Shown here: in pieces, positions 32,468 to 42,089 of the stretch
Position numbering within the stretch: position 1 is the first letter of the stretch
How the letters are laid out: the number at the start of each line of letters is the position of its first letter
Source of the DNA: DDH964 sp963806685
Lineage (GTDB): Bacteria > Desulfobacterota > Desulfuromonadia > Desulfuromonadales > DDH964
Direction of reading: 5' to 3'
Assembly: GCA_963806685.1 (NCBI GenBank)
Contig: CAWDZB010000014.1
Span: 58,570-122,569 of the forward strand
DNA: 64,000 nucleotides
Made by a program: the position numbers and the translations under genes
Notes under the pieces: generated by a model
Told to the model about the DNA's origin: nothing
Databases searched by the model: none
What the model saw: only the letters and a program-made list of their open reading frames with translations

Positions 32468-32537
32468 GCTGTTCCTTTCCTTGCCCGTGGTGCCTTGATG
32501 AAGACGGCAGGACCTGCAGCCGTCCGAAAGCCGGGAT

Positions 32538-33336
32538 TCATTCACCGCCGGGCGGCAACAACCCCAGCTCGGCAAGACACTTTCCGGAGAGCTTTTGCCC
32601 GGCTCCCAAAAAGGCATCCTTGAAGCGACCGGCGTCGCCAGCAAAGGCAAGGTCGAGCGGTCCCAGCTTCGGCATGTCCCGGTTGTTCGCCGCCCGCGTG
32701 CGGCCGATCACTTTGCCGCTCGCCGGGTCGATCATCCTCATCGCGACCTGGACCAGCAGTTCTCCGCCCGGTTCGATCTCGTAGTTGATCACCCCGACTT
32801 CCAGCACGAACATCGGTTGATCGTTATGGATATCGCCATAATTGGGAACGGGGCTGGTGTCGTTGTACCAGTCCCGGATGGGTCCCAGCCAGTTCTCCAT
32901 CGTGGCGGTATTGCCGCGGTTCTTCATTCCCGGAATCGATTTCAGGTGTTGCGCCACCGCGGTCCGATACCCATGGGCGCCGAGCTGGGCCTGAACTTCC
33001 CTGGCCAGCACCTGGGTGGGAACCCAGACTCCGTTCCGGTCCAGCAATGACTGATAGGATTGGGAAATCTGTCCGCCGCGCCAGGAGGCTGCCGGCAGCT
33101 CGGCCAGAATGGCGATGGAGTTGAAGAGGGCAAACCCACGTGCCGCCTCGATGGAACCGCCCGATCCCAGCATCACGGAATTAAATTTCGGCGGGACACC
33201 GAGGGGATGCGGTTCCATGGCGACGATCCAGGCTTCCTTCAGGTTGCCCGTCACCTCCTTGGGCGGAATGATGGCCGAGCTGACGCACCCCCCCCAGCAA
33301 CAGCGATAGTGACAGCCAAACAAAAAGACAATTCAT
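32538..33336 (-). pseudogene. Putative lipoprotein of unknown function, frameshifted in its signal peptide
   Basis: An ATG at 33336 with GGAGGGGGG upstream opens MNCLFVWLSLSLLLGG. The frame is lost at a run of eight G (33288-33295 on the plus strand as C). Removing one base continues to CVSSAIIPPKEVTGNLK, which makes a perfect lipobox LLGGC. The remaining ~245 residues hold no domain I can name; FNSIAILAELPAASW and LEVGVINYEIEPGGELLVQVAMRM look like beta-rich envelope protein. The homopolymer makes a base-call error or phase-variation-like slippage the two obvious readings. Confidence 0.7.
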
Positions 33337-33415
33337 CGCCCCCCCTCCGGATACCAACAAAGACACCCCGCGCGCGTTCCGCTTTCCTTAGGAGGTCCAT
33401 TTTGGGATCAATGCA

Positions 33416-35548
33416 TCATGGAAAAACGACCTGGCTCGGTATTTCTTCAAATGCGGTACCGTCGCCAAGTTGCCCCCAATTATTTGCCCCCCACCCCCAC
33501 AGGGTACCGTTAGATTTCAGACCCATACCGGAGTAGCCACCTGCAACTGCGGCGGTCCAGTCGCGATCCGAGCCCACCTGTGCCGGACTGGTGACGGTGG
33601 GTTGATAATCATAAACGGTCCCCCAGTTCCAAAGGCTGCCGTCTTCCTTCAACGCCACGACATAATCGATTCCTGCCGAGACGGCCAGCCAGTTGGAGTT
33701 TGTCCCGACCTGTACCGGCAGAAGCTGGTTCACGGTATTCCCGATGCCAAGCTGTCCCAGGTCATTTCTTCCCCATGCCCACAGGGTTCCATCGGTTTTC
33801 CTGGCAATATTGAACCAGACTCCACTGGCGATCTTGTCCCAATCGTGGTCGGCTCCCACCTGAACAGGCGTCAGTCGATTCGCCGTATCGCCAAGACCCA
33901 GCTGCCCGAGGCCATTAAATCCCCAGCCCCACAACGATCCATCACTTTTCAAGGCCAGGCTGTACCCGACTCCCGTACTGACTGCGGTCCAATCACTGTC
34001 GTTCCCAATCTGGACCGGAGCCGACCTTGTCAAGGTGTCCCCCTGACCGAGCTGGCCGTCGTCATTCAATCCCCAGGCCCAGAGGGTCCCACCCGCTTTT
34101 ATCAGCACGACATACGACGCACTTTTTGTCGCCAGTATTGCCCAATCGGCATCCGATCCTACCTGGGTCGGCGTTTCGACTACCGGTGGGAAGTATGTCC
34201 CGTCGGGAACCTCACCCCAGGCCCAGAGGGTCCCGTCAGATTTAATGGCGCAGGTGTAGGTACCACCGAGAGCAACCTCCCGCCAATCGCTCTGGTCGGC
34301 AAGCGGAGTCGGGACTTCCCGGTTCATAATGGTACCATCTCCAACCTGAGCGTAGTAATTGAATCCCCACCCCCACCACAAATTATCGGCCTGGCGGGCC
34401 AGTACATGACCCGAACCGGCACTGACCGTACTCCAATTGTCTGCATTTCCCACCTGGACGGGGAACTCCTTGTTCCCCTTTATCCCTTGCCCAAGCTGAC
34501 CCTCGTAATTGGACCCCCAACTCCAGATCGTTCCATCGGCTTTTCTCGCTAAGGTAAAATCCTGTCCCGCGGTAATGGCAACCCAGTCGGTTTCGTTGCC
34601 AACCTGTAGTGGGATGGGGCTTTTGGGGACGAGGCTTCCGCCAAGTTGACGAAGAGAGTTGTTCCCCCAGACCCAGACGGTTCCATCACCTTTCAATGCG
34701 ACCGAGTGATCATATCCGGCGGAAATGGCTACCCAGTCGGTATCACTCCCGACCTTCACAGGACTCGGTCGCTCGGCGGTTGAGCCATCGCCAAGTTGGC
34801 CGGAAAAATTCATCCCCCAACTCCACAAGGTCCCGTCGGATTTTATGGCCAGGGTATGTGCATATCCGGCAGTAACACCAATCCAGTCATTGTCGTTGCC
34901 GATTTGCACCGGGTCAGTCCGGTCCGAGGTTGTTCCGTCTCCCAACTGGCCGGAATAATTGCTGCCCCATGCCCAGAGGGTTCCATCCGTTTTCAGCGCG
35001 ACGGTATATTCTCCACCCGCGACCGCATCCTTCCAGTTCCGGTCACCGCCGACTTGCACAAAACCTCCGGTATCCTTTGATATCCAGAGGGTTCCATCGG
35101 TTTTGATGGCGACATTGTGGATCAGTTTCCCACTAATTTTGGCCCAGTCGGCATCGGTTCCCACTTGAACCGGGCTTTCCCTGTCCACCTCGGTGCCGTC
35201 ACCCAATTGTCCGTAATCATTTCTCCCCCATGCCCACAGGGTGCCGTCGGACTTCAGGGCCAGGTTGTGGAAATATCCACTGACGATGGTCGCCCAATCG
35301 TTATCGGCACCAACTTGGGCCAGGTTTACCCTGTTGACGAAGGTTCCTTCACCCAGTTGCCCTCGCTCATTGCTCCCGCAACTCCAGAGGGTCCCGTCGC
35401 TTTTCAGGAACACGCTGTGCGTGGCGCCCCCCGCCATCTGGACGACCTGGACTCCCTCCTCGCTGCTGCCCCCACCGTCGCCGCAAGAGGCCAGCAGCAG
35501 GGAACAAACGCCAATGATCACCCAACGAAAAACCTTTGAATGCCGCAT
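33416..35548 (-). CDS. RCC1-like repeat lipoprotein, 14 repeats
   Basis: 710-aa exported protein. Signal peptide with lipobox LLLASC near residue 22. Fourteen tandem repeats of about 50 residues follow, each with GTLWAWGxNxxGQLGDGT and a preceding DWxxVxxGxxHxxALKxD strand; one copy is degraded (GTLWISKDTGG). This equals two seven-bladed RCC1/BLIP-II-type beta-propellers. Such surface proteins mediate protein-protein contacts; the partner is unknown. Codon use is less GC-biased than in neighbouring genes, as is common in repeat proteins or after transfer. GGAGGAG precedes the ATG. Confidence 0.88.
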   Translation of the reverse strand: MRHSKVFRWVIIGVCSLLLASCGDGGGSSEEGVQVVQMAGGATHSVFLKSDGTLWSCGSNERGQLGEGTFVNRVNLAQVGADNDWATIVSGYFHNLALKSDGTLWAWGRNDYGQLGDGTEVDRESPVQVGTDADWAKISGKLIHNVAIKTDGTLWISKDTGGFVQVGGDRNWKDAVAGGEYTVALKTDGTLWAWGSNYSGQLGDGTTSDRTDPVQIGNDNDWIGVTAGYAHTLAIKSDGTLWSWGMNFSGQLGDGSTAERPSPVKVGSDTDWVAISAGYDHSVALKGDGTVWVWGNNSLRQLGGSLVPKSPIPLQVGNETDWVAITAGQDFTLARKADGTIWSWGSNYEGQLGQGIKGNKEFPVQVGNADNWSTVSAGSGHVLARQADNLWWGWGFNYYAQVGDGTIMNREVPTPLADQSDWREVALGGTYTCAIKSDGTLWAWGEVPDGTYFPPVVETPTQVGSDADWAILATKSASYVVLIKAGGTLWAWGLNDDGQLGQGDTLTRSAPVQIGNDSDWTAVSTGVGYSLALKSDGSLWGWGFNGLGQLGLGDTANRLTPVQVGADHDWDKIASGVWFNIARKTDGTLWAWGRNDLGQLGIGNTVNQLLPVQVGTNSNWLAVSAGIDYVVALKEDGSLWNWGTVYDYQPTVTSPAQVGSDRDWTAAVAGGYSGMGLKSNGTLWGWGANNWGQLGDGTAFEEIPSQVVFP

Positions 35549-35674
35549 TTCTCCTCCACGCAGAGCGCCTAAGACATTGATGGCATGTCAAAAAAAAGAA
35601 TGGTCATTCCTCTTCCTTCATTCGGATCCGGATCTGGTGCCAAATGGAGAAAAATCACGACGATTCCGCCCCGG

Positions 35675-35720
35675 AAAAAACAAAAACAGCCGCCCATCAG
35701 CAATGCTGACCGGACGGCCT
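35675..35720 (-). terminator. Terminator of the nuo operon
   Basis: Imperfect GC-rich stem (35688-35720) with apex TCAGCA/TGCTGA, followed on the minus strand by GTTTTTGTTTTTTCC. 110 bases past the nuoN stop. Confidence 0.75.
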
Positions 35721-35831
35721 TTCTTCCAGCATCTAATTTTTAAATTCTGATCGGGCATCGCTTCCCCTCCCGGCCCCGACACCCCTGTTAAATACCCTCA
35801 ACCCTCTCCATCTGTCAACAGCTCCAGCCCC

Positions 35832-37244
35832 TTACGGCAGGATCGTCCCGATCAGGTTGAGCAGCGGTCCGGGGAAGACGCCGAGCAGCAGCGCGGCGCC
35901 GAGGCAGACCGCCAGGGCGGCGTGCTCGTGGCTGCTGCCGGGGGACAGGTCGGGGGCGGTCTGGTCGCTCATGAACATCACGATCACCAGCCGCAGGTAG
36001 TAGTAGAGGGAAACCAGCGAGGCGAGAATGGCGAGCAGGGTCAGGCCGAGGTAGTCGGCGCGCACCGCAGCGTAGAAGATGCCGAGCTTGCCGATGAAGC
36101 CGGCGGTGGGCGGGATGCCGGCGAGGGAGAAGAGGAAGACCGCCAGCGCCCCGGCGCGGAACGGGTGGCGGTAACCGATGCCGCGCCAGTCGGCGTAGTC
36201 CATCGGCTCCTCGCCGCCGGCGGTGAAGGAGGCGACGACGCCGAAGGCGCCAACGCTGACCACGCTGTAAGCGACCAGGTAGAAGACCACCGCCGAGCTG
36301 CCGTCCTTGCCACCGGCGAGCAGCCCGAGCAGCACGTAGCCCATGTGCACCACCGAGGAGTAGGCGAGCATGCGCTTGACGTTCTGCTGCGGCAGGGCGC
36401 AGAGAGTACCGACCAGCATCGTCACCGCGGCCAGCGCCCAGAGCAGCGGCGTCAGCTCGGCGCGGCCGGAAAAGCCGGCGAGGAGGGTCACCAGCGCGGC
36501 GAAGACCGCCCCCTTGGAGCCGCTGGAGAGCAGGCCGGTGACCGGCGCCGGGGCGCCCTGGTAGACGTCCGGGGTCCAGAGGTGGAAGGGGACCAGCGAG
36601 ACCTTGAAGCCGATCGCCACCAGCAGCATCCCCCACCCGAGCAGGGCGACGGGGCGCAGCCCGCCGCCGTCGGCGACCGCGCCCAACGCCTCGGGGAGGT
36701 GGAAGGTGCCGGCGGTGACGTAGATCAGGGCGATGCCGAAGGCGAGAAAGCCGGTGGCCACGGCACCGAGGACCAGGTACTTGAGGCCGGCCTCGGCGCC
36801 GGCCGCGCTGGTCTTGTTGAAGGCGATGAGGATGTAGAGGGCGAGGGTGAAGGTCTCCAGGCCGAGGAAGATGCCGATCAGCGAGGTCGCCGCCGAGAGC
36901 AGCCCCATGCCGGCGGCGGCGAACAGGACCAGGGAGACGTATTCGCCGCCGGGGAAGTCGCGCTCGTCGCCGTAGCGCAGCGAGAGGAGTAAAGTCAGCG
37001 CCGCCACCAGGCTCCAGAGCACGGCGAAGAAGCGGGCGTAGGGGCCGGTGCCGTAGAGCCCGGCGACCTCGGTCACGGAGGGCACGCAGCCGCCGGCGGT
37101 GAGCGCCGCGGCCAGCGCCAGGGCGACGCCGGCAAGGAGCAGCGGGCGGCGCGCCGGCCACCAGGCGCCGACCATCAGGACGGCGGTGGCCCCCAGGGCG
37201 AGGATCAGGATCGGCAGCAGGGCGTAGAGCTGGACGGCGCTCAC
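35832..37244 (-). CDS. nuoN: NADH-quinone oxidoreductase subunit N
   Basis: 470-aa antiporter-like membrane subunit of complex I, about 14 hydrophobic helices. LGLETFTLALYILIAFNK, FKVSLVPFHLWTPDVYQGAP (the conserved Lys/His proton channel) and NVKRMLAYSSVVHMGYVL identify it. The GTG start overlaps the nuoM stop (GTGA). Last gene of the operon. Confidence 0.95.
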   Translation of the reverse strand: MSAVQLYALLPILILALGATAVLMVGAWWPARRPLLLAGVALALAAALTAGGCVPSVTEVAGLYGTGPYARFFAVLWSLVAALTLLLSLRYGDERDFPGGEYVSLVLFAAAGMGLLSAATSLIGIFLGLETFTLALYILIAFNKTSAAGAEAGLKYLVLGAVATGFLAFGIALIYVTAGTFHLPEALGAVADGGGLRPVALLGWGMLLVAIGFKVSLVPFHLWTPDVYQGAPAPVTGLLSSGSKGAVFAALVTLLAGFSGRAELTPLLWALAAVTMLVGTLCALPQQNVKRMLAYSSVVHMGYVLLGLLAGGKDGSSAVVFYLVAYSVVSVGAFGVVASFTAGGEEPMDYADWRGIGYRHPFRAGALAVFLFSLAGIPPTAGFIGKLGIFYAAVRADYLGLTLLAILASLVSLYYYLRLVIVMFMSDQTAPDLSPGSSHEHAALAVCLGAALLLGVFPGPLLNLIGTILP

Positions 37245-38746
37245 GGCAGACCTCCTTGCAGGGCGGCCTGGGTGGCGCCGTGCAGCAGCTGCCGCACCGG
37301 CTCACCGATGGGGGCGAGGAAGGTCGCCGGGTAGAGGCCGAGCCAGACCACCAGGATCGCCAGCGGCACCAGGATCAGCCCCTCGCGAAAGGAGAGGTCG
37401 GGCCAGGGGTCGCGCCCCAGCGGCTCGCCCCAGAGGATTTCGCGCAGCAGGCGCAGGGTGTAGGCGGCGGCCAGCACCACCCCGGCGGCGGCGGGGATCG
37501 CCAGCTCCGGGCGGGATTTGAAGGTGCCGAGCAGGATGATGATCTCGCCGGTGAAGTTGTTGAGGCCGGGCAGCCCAAGCGAGGCGAGGCAGAAGAACAG
37601 GAAGAAAGCCGAGAGCACCGGCACCCGCGCCCACAACCCGCCGAGGCTGTCGAGGCGGCGGGTCTTGGCCCGGGCGTCGATCATCCCGACCATGGCGAAC
37701 AGCGCCCCGGTGGTGATGCCGTGGTTGACCATCTGCAGGATGCTGCCGGAGAGGGCGGTGGCGTTCCAGGCCGCGAGGCCGATGATGACGAAGCCGAGGT
37801 GGGCGACCGAGGAGTAGGCGACCAGGCGCTTGGCGTCGGCCTGCACGGTGGCGATCCAGGCGGCGTAAAAGATCCCGACGAGCCCCAGCACGCCGAGCAG
37901 CGGCAGGCTCGCCATGGCCGGACCGGGAAAGAGCGGAAAGGCGAAGCGCAACAGGCCGTAGACCCCGGTCTTGAGCAGCAGGCCGGCGAGGATCACCGAG
38001 CCGGCGGTGGGCGCCTCGGTGTGGGCATCGGGGAGCCAGGTGTGCACCGGCACCAGCGGTACCTTGACTGCGAAGGCGGCGACGAAGGCGCCGTAGAGGT
38101 ACCAGGGGAGCGTGCCGGCAAGGCTGGTCTGCTTGAGCGCCGCGAGGGCGAAGGTGTAATCGCCGCTCTGCTTGCCGTGGACGAAGTAGAGGACCAGGAT
38201 CGCCACCAGCATCAGCAGGCTGCCGGCGAGGGTGAAGAGGAAGAACTTGACCGCGGCGTAGATGCGCCGGCCGTGCCCCCAGACCCCGATCAGGAAGAAC
38301 ATCGGGATCAGCATCAGCTCCCAGAAGAGGTAGAAGAGGATCAGGTCGAGGGAGAGGAAGACGCCGAGGATGCCGGTCTCCATGACCAGCAGCAGGGCGT
38401 AGTAGAAGGGGGCGTGGCGCTCGACGGCGTTCCAGGAGACCAGCACCGCGATCACCAGCAGAAAGGCGGTGAGCAGCACCATCAGCAGCGACAGGCCGTC
38501 GAGGCCGAGGCTGTAGCGGATGCCGAAGCGGGGGATCCAGGCGTGGTCCTCGGCCAGCAGCCAGCCGCTGCCGCCGTGGGGGAAGCGGGCGAAGAGCCAG
38601 ACCGCGAAGCCGAAAACCGCCGTGGTGATTGCCAGCGCCAGCGCCCGTACCTCCGCAGCGTCGCGGCGAAGGAGGCAGATGAGCGCCCCGGCCAACGGCA
38701 GGAAGATCAGCAGGGAGAGCCAGGGGAAGGTCTGCAGCGGGTTCAT
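37241..38746 (-). CDS. nuoM: NADH-quinone oxidoreductase subunit M
   Basis: 501-aa proton-pumping membrane subunit. Typical motifs: LGLDGLSLLMVLLTAF, FYLFWELMLIPMFFLIGVWG (the key Glu in WELM), FAVKVPLVPVHTWLPDAHTEAP and DAKRLVAYSSVAHLGFV. Its ATG shares one base with the nuoL stop, and its own stop overlaps nuoN. Confidence 0.96.
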   Translation of the reverse strand: MNPLQTFPWLSLLIFLPLAGALICLLRRDAAEVRALALAITTAVFGFAVWLFARFPHGGSGWLLAEDHAWIPRFGIRYSLGLDGLSLLMVLLTAFLLVIAVLVSWNAVERHAPFYYALLLVMETGILGVFLSLDLILFYLFWELMLIPMFFLIGVWGHGRRIYAAVKFFLFTLAGSLLMLVAILVLYFVHGKQSGDYTFALAALKQTSLAGTLPWYLYGAFVAAFAVKVPLVPVHTWLPDAHTEAPTAGSVILAGLLLKTGVYGLLRFAFPLFPGPAMASLPLLGVLGLVGIFYAAWIATVQADAKRLVAYSSVAHLGFVIIGLAAWNATALSGSILQMVNHGITTGALFAMVGMIDARAKTRRLDSLGGLWARVPVLSAFFLFFCLASLGLPGLNNFTGEIIILLGTFKSRPELAIPAAAGVVLAAAYTLRLLREILWGEPLGRDPWPDLSFREGLILVPLAILVVWLGLYPATFLAPIGEPVRQLLHGATQAALQGGLP

Positions 38747-40623
38747 CACGCCCCTCCCCGGCTGACCATGACCAGCAGCAGCCAGCCGAGCATCAGCAGC
38801 AGCCCCCAGGCCAGCGCCTGCAGGTAGGTGGAAAGCCGGCCGCTGGTGATCAGCCGCAGCCGGCCGCCCACGCCGTAGCAGCCGCGGGCGAGACCATCGA
38901 GGAAGCCGTCGATCAGCGCCCCGTCCCCCCCCTGCCAGAAGAACAGGGCCAGGGAACGGAAGGGGCGCAGCAGCACGGCCTCGACCGCCGCGTCGGCCTG
39001 CCAGCCGCGCAGCAGGAAACGGCTCTTCGCGCCGGGCAGTTCCTCGCCGTAGCGCCGGTAGCGCCAGTGGGCGAGCAGCCAGCCGCAAAGGACCAGCAGC
39101 GCCGCCAGTCCCGCCAGCTTCAGCTCCAGGCCGTGGCCGGCTGCCAGCTCGCGGCCGCCGCCGGTTGCGTAGAGCTGGCCGAGCAGTTCCTTGCCGCCGT
39201 AGAGCCCCGGCAGGTCGAAGAGGCCGCCGCCGAGTCCGAGCAGCGCCAGCGGCAGCAACGTCCAGAGCATGACCCCCGGCAGCGGATGGTCATGGCGCTC
39301 GACCCGCGGTGACCCGCCGAAGACCAGGTAGACGAGGCGGAAGGTGTAGACCGCAGTGAGCAGGGCGGTGAACGCCCCCACCCCCCAGAGCACCCGGTAG
39401 TAGAGTCCGCCTTGGGTGAAGGTGGCGAGCAGGATCATGTCCTTGGAGAAGAAGCCGCCGGTCAGCGGCACCCCGGCCAGGCAGAGGGCCCCGGCGAGGA
39501 AGCAGGCGAAGAGGTAGGGCGCCTTGCGCGCCAGGCCGCCCATGCGGTGGATGTCGTTCTCGCCGCCGCAGAGGTGGATGACGCAGCCGGCACCCATGAA
39601 CAGCAGAGCCTTGAAGAAGGCATGGGTGAAAAGGTGGAACATCGCCCCGGTTACCGAGCCGGCGCCGACGGCGAGGAACATGTAGCCGATCTGGCTCATC
39701 GTCGAGTAGGCCAGCACCTTCTTGATCTCCCGCTGGGCGAGAGCGCAGGTCGCCGCATAAAGGGCGGTGGCGGCGCCGACGGTGGCGATCGCCGCCATGC
39801 CGAAGGGGGAGAGAGAGACCAGCGGGAAGAGCCGGCAGAGGAGGTAGACCCCGGCGGTGACCATGGTCGCGGCGTGGATCAGCGCCGAGACCGGGGTCGG
39901 ACCGGCCATGGCGTCAGGGAGCCAGGTCATCAGCGGCAGCTGGGCGCTCTTGCCGCAGGCGCCGCCCAGCAGCAGCAGGGTCAGCGCGGTCAGGGTCGCC
40001 GGAGCCAGGGTGGTGGCCTGGGCGTTGATGCCGGAGAGCGACAGGGTGCCGAACAGGGAAAAGAGCCAGAGCATGGCGACGGCGAAGAAGACATCGCCGA
40101 CCCGGGTGACCAGAAACGCCTTGCGCCCGGCATCGGCGTTCTCCCCCTTGCGGTACCAGTAGCCGATCAGGCCGTAGGAGCAGAAGCCGACCCCCTCCCA
40201 GCCGAGAAAGAGCAGCAGCAGGTTGTCGGCGAGGACGATGGTCAGCATGGCGAAGACGAAGAGGTTCAAAAGCGCGAAGAAACGCGCGTAGTCCTCCTCC
40301 TCGTGCATGTAGCCGACGGCGTAGAGGTGGATCAGGGTCGAGACCCAGGTCACCATCAGCGCCATGGTCGCCGAGAGGTGGTCGAAGAGGATGGTCAGCG
40401 GAACCTTCAGATCGCCGGCCGCCATCCAGGTGTAGAGGGTGGAGCTGGTGCCGCTGCCTTCGGCGCGGAACCAGAAGAGACTGGTCAAAACCGCGGCGAA
40501 GAGGACGCCGAAGACTGCCAGCGCCTCGGAGAGGAGTCGCGGCAGGCGCATGCCGAACAGGGTGTTGAGCACCCCGCAGAGCAGCGGCATCAGCGGTATC
40601 AAAAAGAGAAGCGACTCGTTCAT
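38746..40623 (-). CDS. nuoL: NADH-quinone oxidoreductase subunit L
   Basis: 625-aa membrane subunit, the one with the long lateral helix. Motifs: DHLSATMALMVTWVSTLIHLYAVGYM-type helix, LFLGWEGVGFCSYGLIGYWY, KSAQLPLMTWLPDAMAGPTPVSALIHAATMVTAG (proton path) and REIKKVLAYSTMSQIGYMF. Start overlaps the nuoK stop. Confidence 0.96.
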   Translation of the reverse strand: MNESLLFLIPLMPLLCGVLNTLFGMRLPRLLSEALAVFGVLFAAVLTSLFWFRAEGSGTSSTLYTWMAAGDLKVPLTILFDHLSATMALMVTWVSTLIHLYAVGYMHEEEDYARFFALLNLFVFAMLTIVLADNLLLLFLGWEGVGFCSYGLIGYWYRKGENADAGRKAFLVTRVGDVFFAVAMLWLFSLFGTLSLSGINAQATTLAPATLTALTLLLLGGACGKSAQLPLMTWLPDAMAGPTPVSALIHAATMVTAGVYLLCRLFPLVSLSPFGMAAIATVGAATALYAATCALAQREIKKVLAYSTMSQIGYMFLAVGAGSVTGAMFHLFTHAFFKALLFMGAGCVIHLCGGENDIHRMGGLARKAPYLFACFLAGALCLAGVPLTGGFFSKDMILLATFTQGGLYYRVLWGVGAFTALLTAVYTFRLVYLVFGGSPRVERHDHPLPGVMLWTLLPLALLGLGGGLFDLPGLYGGKELLGQLYATGGGRELAAGHGLELKLAGLAALLVLCGWLLAHWRYRRYGEELPGAKSRFLLRGWQADAAVEAVLLRPFRSLALFFWQGGDGALIDGFLDGLARGCYGVGGRLRLITSGRLSTYLQALAWGLLLMLGWLLLVMVSRGGA

Positions 40624-40925
40624 CCCTGCATTCCGTCGAAGGCGTCGGCGTCGACCGTCCCCTTGCGCTTGCGCAGGTAGACGACCATAGCCAGGGAGAT
40701 GGAGACCTCGGCCGAGGTCATGGCCATCAGAAAGATGACGAAGACCTGGCCGTCGACATTCTGCCAGAGGGCGCTCCCCCCGGCCAGCGCCAGGCCGACG
40801 GCGTTGAGCATGATCTCGGCGCCGATCAGGATCATGATCAGGTTGCGGCGGCCGAGGATGCAGGCCAGGCCCATCAGGAACATCGCCCCGGAAACCGCCA
40901 GGATATGACCGATCGGCACGATCAT
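40620..40925 (-). CDS. nuoK: NADH-quinone oxidoreductase subunit K
   Basis: 101-aa subunit with three helices. The membrane glutamate in LIGAEIMLNAVGLAL and a second acidic residue in MTSAEVSISLAMVV are the conserved proton-pathway residues. Overlaps nuoJ (ATGA) and nuoL by 4 bases each. Confidence 0.95.
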   Translation of the reverse strand: MIVPIGHILAVSGAMFLMGLACILGRRNLIMILIGAEIMLNAVGLALAGGSALWQNVDGQVFVIFLMAMTSAEVSISLAMVVYLRKRKGTVDADAFDGMQG

Positions 40926-41440
40926 GGCTGCTCCTTGCGGGGCCTGCTCCCCCACTCGGTCTTGCCGACGTAGAAGGCCCCAACCGCGGCGAAGAGGAGC
41001 TGGAAGGAGACGATCTCCACCGCCAAGGCGTACTGCTTGAAGAGGGCATAGCCGAAGACCCGCGGCGAGGCGAAGTAGCGCGGCACTCCGGCGGCGCCGC
41101 CGGAGTCGGCAGCGATCAGCAGCAGGGTACAGACGACCAGCACCACCGAAAGCGCCACCACCGGCCCCCATTGGTGCCAGCCCGGCCCGCCGACCTGCTG
41201 CGTCGGGGCGAGTTCCAGCATCATGATGATGAACATGAACAGCACCATGATCGCGCCGGCGTAGATGATCACCTCCCAGGCCGCCACCAGGGGTGCGCCG
41301 AGCAGGTAGAAGAGGAGCGCCAGGGCGAAGAAGGCGTTGACCAGGTAGATGACCGCGTGCACCGGGTTGCGGCGCGTGATGCACAGCCCGGTCGCGACCA
41401 GGGCCACGGCGGAAAGGATGTAGAAGAGTGCAGAGGCCAT
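40922..41440 (-). CDS. nuoJ: NADH-quinone oxidoreductase subunit J
   Basis: 172-aa subunit with about five helices. NPVHAVIYLVNAFFALALLF and WEVIIYAGAIMVLFMFIIMML (the pi-bulge helix) are diagnostic; FKQYALAVEIVSFQLLFAAV is the last helix. Confidence 0.95.
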   Translation of the reverse strand: MASALFYILSAVALVATGLCITRRNPVHAVIYLVNAFFALALLFYLLGAPLVAAWEVIIYAGAIMVLFMFIIMMLELAPTQQVGGPGWHQWGPVVALSVVLVVCTLLLIAADSGGAAGVPRYFASPRVFGYALFKQYALAVEIVSFQLLFAAVGAFYVGKTEWGSRPRKEQP

Positions 41441-41449
41441 GAAAAGTCC

Positions 41450-41511
41450 GTTTTGAGTTTTAGGTTTTGTGTTTTGGGTTAACTTAAAACTTAAAATTCA
41501 TACCTCAAAAC
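41450..41511. repeat. AT-rich TTTTGAG palindromic repeat between nuoJ and nuoI
   Basis: GTTTTGAGTTTT at one end and CCTCAAAAC at the other, with AACTTAAAACTTAAAA in between. Same family as the repeat interrupted by the IS at 20424-21255. Fills the only sizeable gap between these nuo genes. Confidence 0.6.
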
Positions 41512-41515
41512 TGCC

Positions 41516-42046
41516 TTACGGCAGGTTGGACCTTATGTCCACCATCGGGCTCTCCTCCGCCCCCTCGCCGCGCGGCTGGGCGACGCCGATGCCGGCGTGG
41601 GCGTAGAAGTCGTACTCACTGTCCTTGCCGCCCCCCTCGATCAGCAGGTCCTCCTTCTCGTAGACCAGCTTCATCGGGTCGCGGTTGCAGATCTCGTAGT
41701 CAGGGCTCATCTGGATCGCCAGGGTCGGGCAGGCCTCGGCGCACAGCCCGCAGAAGATGCAGCGGGTGAAGTTGATGCGGAACCAGGCGGCGTAACGGCG
41801 GCCGTCCTCGCGCTCGGCGGCCTGCATCGAGATGCAGTCGACCGGGCAGGCGGCAGAACAGAGGTAGCAGGCGACGCAGCGCTCGTCCCCCTGGGGATCG
41901 CGGGTCAGGACGATGCGCGCCCGGTAGCGCGGAAAGGGGGTGCGCTTCTGTTCCGGGTACTGGATCGTCACCGGTTTGCGCAGCATGTTGCGCAGCGTCA
42001 CCCAGAAGGGTTCGAGGGTCCCGCGAATGTCGCGCCAGAGGTTCAT
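41516..42046 (-). CDS. nuoI: NADH-quinone oxidoreductase subunit I
   Basis: 176-aa peripheral subunit holding clusters N6a and N6b. Two intact motifs: CVACYLCSAACPVDC and CIFCGLCAEACPTLAI. The opening RDIRGTLEPFWVTLRNML is the amphipathic membrane-contact helix. Confidence 0.96.
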   Translation of the reverse strand: MNLWRDIRGTLEPFWVTLRNMLRKPVTIQYPEQKRTPFPRYRARIVLTRDPQGDERCVACYLCSAACPVDCISMQAAEREDGRRYAAWFRINFTRCIFCGLCAEACPTLAIQMSPDYEICNRDPMKLVYEKEDLLIEGGGKDSEYDFYAHAGIGVAQPRGEGAEESPMVDIRSNLP

Positions 42047-42089
42047 GGATTCTGCCTTTTTTCCATCGGTCGGATAGGACCGATAATGC

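Noticed and set aside
36000..40680. Several 350-520-codon plus-strand frames across the nuo genes
   Set aside because: All antisense to well-conserved NuoL, NuoM and NuoN; compositionally biased and without start signals.
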